From Liolophura sinensis (Eukaryota; Mollusca; Polyplacophora; Chitonida; Chitonidae), in assembly GCF_032854445.1 (NCBI RefSeq), contig NW_027018469.1, forward strand, positions 1-23,643: a stretch of DNA of 23,643 bases, written 5' to 3'. Position 1 is the first letter of the stretch, and each line of letters starts with the position of its first letter. Below, in pieces: positions 16,362 through 23,643 of this stretch. The notes beneath the pieces are model-generated. The model made no database searches, was not told the DNA's origin, and was given only the letters and a program-made list of their open reading frames with translations. Position numbers and translations under genes: made by a program.

Positions 16362-16600
16362 GGGCATCAGTGGTCTAATGGTTAGTGTGCTAGTGCGGCA
16401 CAAGTAGCAGTCTTTCACCAACGCGATCGTTGCGAGTTCAAGTCCAGGTCACACTGTTTCCTCTCCGGTCGTACATGAGAAGGTGTGACAGCAATCCCCG
16501 GATGGTCGTTGGTGTCCTTGAGCTCTGTTTCCTCCCACCATAGTCCTGGCGGCCGTCGCATTACGGAAATATTCTTGAGTACGGCGTAAAACACAAATGA
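16362..16600 (+). mobile_element. SINE family A variant with a Glu-tRNA-like A-box
   Basis: The body and 3' end are those of family A (GGATGGTCGTTGGTGTCC, ending TTCTTGAGTACGGCGTAAAAC). The head, however, reads CAGTGGTCTAATGGTTAGTG instead of TGGCTCAGTTGGTTA, with B-box GAGTTCAAGTCCAGG intact. Downstream head sequence (GTGCTAGTGCGGC) still parallels the usual GCGCTAGCGCAGC, so it may be a mutated or partly replaced head. No TSD was found. Confidence 0.8.
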
Positions 16601-17133
16601 AGTAAAGAGAATGTGTTTGAGCGATGTGTGTGTGTGAACCTGGCTCAAGGTCGATCTTATGAAGTTCCTAAAGGAAAGAGGTGTTATTTGTGCCTCTGGC
16701 AAAGGGTGAGACAGGTGATCAGTAAATTAATGTCAGTAAAGGTTGCCTAACATTTGTCATCATTCACATGACACTGGACTGTTTTTACCTTTGATGACAA
16801 AAGAGTTCCAACTCGAAACTTCCCTTTACTTGTCTGGTAGTGCTTTTTTTTTTTCTTTTGAAGCTATAACCGTGCCAACCAAAGTGGTACATTCTGTGTC
16901 GGATCTAAAAAGTTATCTTCAAGTTTATTCACGTGGATGTAGCGAGTGGTTGAGGTTAACTCTCCGTTGTCGATCGTCCTCCAAACGGCAGTCATGTTTA
17001 TGAATGGGGAGCTACTGACTTTCGCAAGGTACCGATCCTGACACACATCTGCCTGAAAGCCACAGTCTAAACTGCAAAAACTGGACTTGAACACGCAAGC
17101 AAGACGTTATACATTTAAATGCATACTATTTTC
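16601..17133. other. No gene seen
   Basis: Opposing short frames (16743-17003 plus, 16864-17094 minus) overlap and neither has a recognisable domain. No RNA gene or repeat is evident. Confidence 0.45.
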
Positions 17134-17172
17134 GGGAGGAAATGGGAGGTGGGGGTGGGAGTGGTGGTGGGG
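17134..17172 (+). repeat. G-rich tract with G-quadruplex potential
   Basis: Successive runs GGG, GGG, GGGGG, GGG and GGGG, separated by one to ten bases, fit the usual G4 pattern loosely. No gene context is visible. Confidence 0.6.
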
Positions 17173-19877
17173 ACTAGGTCCACTTCAACTAAAGCCGTAT
17201 TCTGATCTTGAGAATCCTTCATTGGCAAATGGCAACAAAACTTGTGTGAACTAATATATAGTTTACGGCACAAAATATTAGAGGCGCCCGGACTGAAAAC
17301 AGGTTACACTTTTTGTCCACAGGCAAAGCGCATCTGGAATCAGTGCCCTTTTAGCACTTCCGTTTATCGGGACGAATGTAATTCTGCGTATTATAGGGTA
17401 TAAAGACTTCCGCTGCCAGCCTGCGATTTTGGATGTACAGATCCATGCTTGGTATCAAAATAATGGAATTACGGAAGTTTTGGGGGCAGGTATGGTTTTA
17501 GTGATGAAAGTTTGAAATTCTGGGCGAGAGGATACAAGGAGAAAGGTGATAAGGCTGCGAGTGGACGTCCCCTTGGTGTTGCTAGGCACCCCTCCCAGCT
17601 GTAGGCATAGAAAGGTCCAGATTTTGACGGTCAACATGTCAAGATTTATTTGGCTTTTTTCTCACAGGATGGGCCATGTATGCACCAAAGCTTATTGACC
17701 AAGGAATGTTTGGGACTGAGCTACAGCGCTAAACGTTAACATTGTCGCTTATGGAAAATTAATGGGGGTCTGTTGCCATCTTCTCAATGTCGCATGCCCA
17801 AAATTCCCGTCAAAGCAGCGTTTTCACCATGTTTCAAAGCGTGTTTATCCGCCGAAGGTTCAACTAATTAAGGCCGTAGTAAAGTGCAAACATTTTCCAG
17901 CCCTCCCATTTTTAGAGGGGTCTGAAACAGAGAAATAAAAAGACCCAGCCCCCATTTACCTGCCACATTTACATGAAATATATCAACATTGGGACAAAAA
18001 AGTAACACTTGAATGCAATTATCTATTGTGTAGATATAAATTCGCCACACACCACACAGCCACTCTGCCAACAGTTAGCTATTAAAAATCATCTCAAAAA
18101 TTTCTTTGAAAGCTAATCTGTGTGACAGACGAGCTATTTATTTTTTTAATTGAGGACTCTTGAATTAAAGCATTATATTTTTTGTATACACCATGTGCTC
18201 ATCCGGACGCCAATTTGTTACAAAAGACTATGACAACCAAAAGCACAATCCTAAACTTGTCACAACACCTCTACATACTATCTAATTTACCTGAAAGTGC
18301 AACCGTGTAATCACAGTCATCTGTTAGACTATCACAGAGAACTGTTTTGACTATCACCTCCAGTAGCTTTATTTGTACTGCTTTGTGAGATCAAACAAAG
18401 TTTAGCCACGGAACGGCCTAATGACCGGAATGAAAACCCGAAATAGCAGTACCCAGGTATCTGTAAACGGCGATTACATTGAAACTACTGCTCGTATCGT
18501 ACCAAACTCAACGGATTTAGAAAGACTAGTTTCCAAGCTTTCTACATTTGCGTTACTAACCATCGTTTTTAGAACGTTAACCTTGACCGGAACGGAGTCG
18601 ACTGTTTTAAAATGCGATTACGGTCGCCGAAGCCGGCTTTGGCAGGAGAGATAACTGGTGTAACGTTAGCCATCTGGGCTATGTAAGATTTTTAAAAGCG
18701 CGGTGTGTTGAAAATAAATGCCCAGCATTCTATTGTCCCAGGCTTTAAATGAGTCTCAGGATCCAAACTGTCTGCTGGACCGAAATATAACTAAATTTAG
18801 AGATTATACTATTGCTCCCAGAAGTGAATTTTCTTTGCTATATATATATACATGATATATTTCAAAAATATATTAAATATATTCAATAATATTCGCAATC
18901 TATTTTCAACAATTTTGCACCGTTACTGCATGCAAGTTATCACAAATTTATGACATCCATATGTATTATCATTCATTCATAACTGACCTTTTACAAAAAT
19001 ATCTTTCGTATAAAGTTATTTCAAACATGTACCTCAAGTATGATTACTGTTACATAGAAATTATATATAATATTAATAGCACTAAACTGTAGTGATTTTC
19101 CGACATTCACAATCGTCGTTCCCCTAGTGGTAATGTTGCCCTTCCTATGGCCTGGCGCAGTGCTGGACTGTAACACAGACGAGACGACACAAATTATTTA
19201 GATGTCTTAGAACTTTTAATGGAAGATGGCGGACAACCAGCCTCAATACAACGCATACAATATCACATTATAGTTCCGGACAGAGTATTTCCCCATGAAT
19301 TAGAATGTCATTGAGAGTTGTCTCCCCTGAATCGCTACATTCACTAGTGGGGTTATGTACATCCGTTGGAACACTGAAGTTACTTTGTTATGGACAACCA
19401 GTCTCATCCTCCCGATCAACCAATCAAAACGATCGTTTTACTCCGCGGCAACGCACATGTTGGGGATTCCCCTCCTGTATATCACCTAAGAGTTATCTCC
19501 CTTAGAACTGCATTGCTAATTACCTACGATCGCTACAGTAACATGTTATTTCCTGGTTCACTCTATATTCAACCCATTACAAAGTGTTTTTGCATGATCA
19601 ATCTTAAATGTCATGTGCAAATGTAAACTAAATTTACCGTTTAAATTATTGCTAACAGTAGTTATAAGAACATCCAAATGTTGGATAAAGTACTTATGTT
19701 ACAAAAATTCTGTAAAGTATTTTATTCAATTTTCATAACCTGTCGTGTAATATTTTTAAAGTTACTTTTACAGATTTGTATAGATTCAAATTATTATAAG
19801 ATATTTTGTGATATTACGTACAGGCTTAAATTGAGAATGTCAAGCGTGTCGCTTCATGGATCATAACTGCATGTCTT
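17173..19877. other. No gene seen
   Basis: I recognise no product in any frame; those of 60-80 codons (17455-17637 minus, 17868-18071 minus, 18421-18654 plus, 19305-19505 plus) are at chance length. 18830-18900 is strongly AT-rich. AAGATGGCGGAC near 19222 has the look of an animal start-codon context, but its frame stops after 15 codons without an evident splice donor. CAACCAATCAAAACG near 19417 is a CCAAT-like string. GAGTTGTCTCCC (19315) and GAGTTATCTCCC (19490) are a short dispersed repeat. Confidence 0.45.
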
Positions 19878-19953
19878 TCAGCAACCTGCGGATGGTCGTG
19901 GGTTTTTCCTGGGCTGTGCTCTGTTTCCCCCTACCATAATGGTTGCAGCCGTC
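19878..19953 (+). mobile_element. SINE family A fragment (body only)
   Basis: It holds about 75 bp of the central body (CAGCAACCTGCGGATGGTCG through ACCATAATGGTTGCAGCCGTC). Head and tail are absent, so it is an old remnant or a truncated insertion. Confidence 0.8.
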
Positions 19954-20521
19954 AGCATGGAAGTCTCTACTGCTCAACGACTTTCACGAACATCACACGC
20001 TGTTCTAAAACAAATCTGTACTAAAGCAGAAGCCGAAAATCGGATGTGGAGATCGCATAAAAGGTGTCAAACTGAACATATTTCGAGTTCATATTTTATC
20101 TGCTCTGATATGTGCAATCAGACCCGGATTCCAAAATAAAATGTTACGTGGTAGGATTTAGACTGGTACCCCCATTCAGGAGAATTTCGTATTACAGTGC
20201 ATGATAAACTTAGCAGTGTTGAGTCTGTAGGTTTTTATTACCTTAAAATAACTCCCCTTGTTCATATCAGTGCAGAATGAAAATCAATTTTTGATAGTCA
20301 TGTTTGGTGATACAGTTGAGCTTTCTTTGAGGGCGGAGTGGGGGAATTTTTTTTTTGCTAATGGGGTTAAAGGGATTATTTCACCCTGCTTACAGCGTAT
20401 TAAAGTTAAGATTATAAAAATACATGGTACACAGCACATTGTGTTGGCCTGGAGACGAAGTATGAAATATGTCATGTTCAGTTTAAAGACCAACCATAAC
20501 TGCCCCACGTCTCACTGAGTT
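19954..20521. other. No gene seen
   Basis: Short opposing frames at 20258-20518 show no domain. No RNA gene or repeat is evident before the poly-G tract. Confidence 0.45.
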
Positions 20522-20541
20522 GGGGGGGGGGGGGGGGGGGG
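20522..20541 (+). repeat. Poly-G run of 20
   Basis: Twenty uninterrupted G residues, a strong G-quadruplex former. Exact length is often unreliable in sequencing. Confidence 0.9.
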
Positions 20542-20956
20542 TAGGTAGGGTGTTAAGCAGTGGTCAGGTATAACAAAGAAGATTTTTTTTTGAAACTTCA
20601 AAATAATATGTTAAGAAATCAAATTTTAAAACACATTGAGAATATTAATTAAATCCCCTTATTACATTCATTGTAGCAAAACACAAATGACACCACTACT
20701 TTTCCTATAGGTATTGGTATTCTCTTATGAACTATTAGCCATCTGTGCTTTTTAGCTTAATTGGGTCATGTTGATATCTTCGGGTGGGTGGATGAGTGCC
20801 CGGATTTGTCAAATTTTGGAGCACATGGTGAATTCACATTTGCCAACACATTGAATGCATATACAGACTATACCATAATCATCTATTAAATTTTTACCAA
20901 ATTTATAAAGCCGTGAAAATATCCACGACACTTATGACTACTACATAGTTATTTTA
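20542..20956. other. No gene seen
   Basis: AT-rich sequence with no coding frame or recognisable repeat. Confidence 0.5.
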
Positions 20957-21108
20957 ATTATTTATTGGATAAGTGCTTTACGTCGTATTCAAAAACATTT
21001 CGCTTATACGACGACGGTCAGCATTTTGGTGGGAGGGAACTGGGCGGAGCCCTTGGGAAACCCGTGATCATCCACAGGTTGCTTCCAACGTACGGCTGGA
21101 GAAATAGC
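20957..21108 (-). mobile_element. SINE family A fragment, 5'-truncated
   Basis: It starts with a worn tail and GTGCTTTACGTCGTATTC, then TTATACGACGACGGTCAGC, and ends in the body at about GTACGGCTGGAGAAATAGC. The tRNA-like head is absent. Divergence is moderate and no TSD was found. Confidence 0.8.
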
Positions 21109-21971
21109 AAATTTGAATTTTAAGAAGAAGGCTTGCCAGTACAATAAAATAATTATTCTTTTATGTCCATAATAAGAAAATTGAACATGATAACGTAATT
21201 TATGTCATTATACAATACATGTGTACCTTAAAGTGAACATTGGTCAGACAAGTTCATTATAATTAGTTGGAGGTTTGAAGTGAATTGTCTTTTTACAAAC
21301 ACTGAGCGAAATATATAAAGAAAGACATTGTAAAATTCCTTTAACCCTTCTTGAGATCGATATTTAAATACGATTCACTAATATACATTCCGTTACTGTT
21401 ACAGTAAAAGTAAACTTGAGTGGTAATCCTCAAACCTAAAGTTCAAAACACAATAAGTTAGTTTTCCTTATTATTTTTACACGAATATTATATGGATTTC
21501 ATCTTATGGGGAATATCCTCTAGATACATTGCAACCAATACCCGGAAGCCAAAGCAAACAGACATTTTAACACATGTAATTAACAACTTTAACTGTAACG
21601 TGGTGCCAATTCCTGACCGGGATGTCCCGTAAAGGTCATTCAGGGCATCATCCACTTCCACTCCACCAGTAAATTATCCGGGCATAAATGCAATTATGAT
21701 AGGAATTCTGAGGAATTATCGAATTCAACAACGGTGGTTATTTTCAATCTGCACCGTATTAGAACACCGAAATTATACAGAAATTTCTAATTATAAAACT
21801 ATAATATGCCACATAGCTCATATATATTCCATATGTCATATATCCACTCATGTTATGAGGTTTTAACCACGGATTAAAATGATACAGTTGACAGACTTTA
21901 ATACATGTATATAACCGTACGCCACATTTTTATTTCACAAGATTTCACGAGATTATACAAGTTTATTTAAT
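21109..21971. other. No gene seen
   Basis: AT-rich sequence without a supported coding frame. A short palindromic string CGGGATGTCCCG sits near 21619. Confidence 0.5.
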
Positions 21972-22271
21972 AGTACATGTATGTATTTATTATTTATTTT
22001 TTTATTTGATTGGTGTTTTACGCCGTACTCAAGAATATTTCACTTATACGACGGCGACCAGCATTATGGTAGGTGGAAACCGGGCAGAGCCCGGGGGAAA
22101 CCCACGACCATACGCAGGTTGCTGTCAGACCTTCCTACGTACGGCCGGAGAGGAAGCCAATATGAGCTGGACTTGAACTTACAACGACCACATTGGTGAG
22201 AGACTCCTGGGTCATTGCGCTGCGCTAGCGCGCTAACCAGCTGAGCCCCGGGGGCCCCCAGTACATGTATG
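21972..22271 (-). mobile_element. SINE family A, full length, with perfect 12-bp TSD
   Basis: Minus-strand copy occupying 21984-22259, from a T-rich tail through GATTGGTGTTTTACGCCGTA to head GCTAGCGCGCTAACCAGCTG and a GGGCCCCC end. It is flanked by AGTACATGTATG at 21972-21983 and 22260-22271, an exact TSD. The body is close to the copy at 2097, so insertion was probably recent. On the minus strand the A-box (TGGGGCTCAGCTGG) is partly changed, while the B-box-like GTAAGTTCAAGTCC remains. Confidence 0.93.
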
Positions 22272-22619
22272 ATACTAGACATATATATTATTACTTTCGA
22301 CACTTACAGTTCATGTTACTAAAAAAAAAATTTTTTTCAAATTTCCAAAAGTTTGACAGAGTATTTCAAAACCACATATTTAAATTTTGTATTAGTAAAA
22401 ATATAGAAACTTGTGAGAATATCAAAGTGGCTATTTTTCAAAAGTTTTCACCATTTTACTTTTGAAAATTTATAGCCAAGTGCACTGTTATGTACATGTA
22501 TTTAAACTAAGTAATTTAAGGTATTTAAACTCTGAATTTAAACTCTGAATGAATGAAGCACTTGAGAAACATTCAAAAATCATAAGTTTAATTTTGCTTT
22601 ATATAATTTTGTAGGAAAA
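22272..22619. other. No gene seen
   Basis: Very AT-rich sequence with no supported coding frame. The 17-mer GTATTAGTAAAAATATA at 22389-22405 recurs at 22955-22971, inside an interruption of the neighbouring minisatellite. Confidence 0.5.
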
Positions 22620-23425
22620 TTGGAGCATTTTTTCCCCTATGAACAATTCCCCCCTATGAACATGTCCCCCCTACGGACATTTTCCCCTATGAGCAATTCC
22701 CCCTATGACATGTCCCCCCCTACGGACATTTTCCCCTATGAGCAATTCACCCCACGGACATTTTGCCCTATGAACAATTCCCCGTACGGACATTTTCCCC
22801 CAACTGACATATCCACCTACAGATTTCCGCCTATGAACATATCCACCTATGGACATTTTCCCCAACTGACATATCCACCTACAGATTTCCCCTATGAACA
22901 TATCCACCTATGCACATTTTCCCTTATGAAGAATTCCCCTTATACTTAACTTTGGTATTAGTAAAAATATACGGCCCTTACGGACATTTCCCCAACAGAC
23001 ACTTTCCCCTACAGGACATTTTCCCTATGAACATTTCCACTACGGGCAGTTTCCCGTAGAAAGAATTCCCCCTACGGACATTTTCCCCTATGAACATTTG
23101 CCCCTAACGACATTGTCTCTTTTGAAGAATTCCCCCAACAGGCCTTTCCCCCAACAGACATCTTCCCCTATGAACATTTCCCCTACGAACATTTTTCCTT
23201 ATGAAGAATTCCCCCTACAGAGATTTCCCCAACATACATTTTCCCCCATAAACAAGTCCCCTCACGGACATTTTCCCCTATGAACATTTTCCCCTATGAA
23301 CATTTTCCCCCTACGACATTTTCCCTTATGAAGAATTCCCCCCTATGGACATTTCCCCATGAACAATTTCTCCTATGAACATTTCCCCCCTACGGACATT
23401 TTCTCCTATAAACAATTCCCCCTAA
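22620..23425 (+). repeat. C-rich 16-17 bp minisatellite, roughly 45 units
   Basis: Units of the form TTTCCCCTATGAACA and TTTCCCCTACGGACA alternate, giving a dimer of about 33 bp. A longer period of about 61 bp is seen at 22800-22925, where a block containing CCAACTGACATATCCACC is repeated. About 30 bp of unrelated AT-rich DNA interrupts the array at 22942-22972. Stretches of open frame (22620-22949, 23098-23283 and the antisense 22671-22907) come from the repeat composition and are not genes. Confidence 0.95.
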
Positions 23426-23643
23426 TATTTACATGTATTCATAGCTTTGGGCATCCAAGTTCCTTGCAAGGACCAGCAAGAGGTGATAAATAACATGAAA
23501 CTAAACTGGCGAAATGCTGATTTTGTCGATTTCTAAAGTTTAAAGTACTACAGGACAATGAAATTCTGAAATTTGAAGGTTAGATGCATTCTGATTACTT
23601 TTCCAGAAAAATTCTCAACAAAAAATTTATACGTTTTAGTTTT
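23426..23643. other. No gene seen
   Basis: AT-rich flank of the minisatellite with no coding frame or repeat recognised. Confidence 0.5.

Noticed and set aside
19222-19272. Start of a gene at AAGATGGCGGAC
   Set aside because: The frame ends after 15 codons and contains no GT splice donor, so it is probably coincidence.
22620-23283. Proline/serine-rich protein genes
   Set aside because: The open frames come directly from a 16-17 bp minisatellite whose unit lengths vary and shift frame. No splice or start context is seen.

Overview
The window looks like non-bacterial, AT-rich nuclear DNA from an invertebrate, most likely a mollusc. Three things point this way. It carries many copies of tRNA-derived SINEs whose 3' bodies (motifs such as GTTTTACGCCGTACTCAAG and ACGTTAAACCCC followed by CACTCACTC) I associate with bivalve and gastropod genomes. 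The palindrome TACATGTA recurs. There is one long C2H2 zinc-finger exon set among introns, satellites and microsatellites. I recalled the SINE affinity and did not search for it.

Layout. Positions 1-760 hold a decayed tandem repeat of about 165-175 bp. Positions 814-2379 hold three SINEs of one family (A), two with clear target-site duplications (TSDs). Positions 2498-8400 have no gene I can support. They contain a (TA)n tract, a diverged 155-bp direct duplication, a class-II-tRNA-like SINE candidate, a complete SINE of a second family (B) with an 11-bp TSD, and C-rich simple sequence. Positions 8684-12039 are the only convincing coding region: a 1,118-codon exon entered through a splice acceptor. 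Positions 12099-12480 are a fossil of two more zinc fingers, split by a SINE exactly in the inter-finger linker. Positions 13690-15345 hold an inverted SINE pair, a 29-bp-arm palindrome and a 73-bp satellite with a head-to-head inversion. Positions 15345-22600 have no recognisable gene. They contain SINE fragments, two perfect CRE palindromes and G-rich tracts. Positions 22620-23425 are a C-rich minisatellite of 16-17 bp units.

The zinc-finger protein is the main object of interest. Its order is: an N-terminal array of 17-residue repeats centred on V-K-T-E-D, an acidic linker, seven consecutive finger modules, a finger that has lost its cysteines, a C2HC finger, a spacer with another broken finger, two more fingers, a 9 x 7-residue array (V-D-[IV]-A-T-E-[RH]), and a C-terminal array of about 32-residue units. 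Three in-frame minisatellites of different period (51, 21 and 96 bp) therefore flank the DNA-binding core. The N-terminal array repeatedly spells the SUMO-acceptor consensus psi-K-x-E followed by acidic residues. The C-terminal array repeatedly presents I-V-I-P-like hydrophobic stretches. I read it as a nuclear DNA-binding regulator whose flanks could be multiply SUMOylated, which is inference. The 5' exon or exons with the start codon were not identified.
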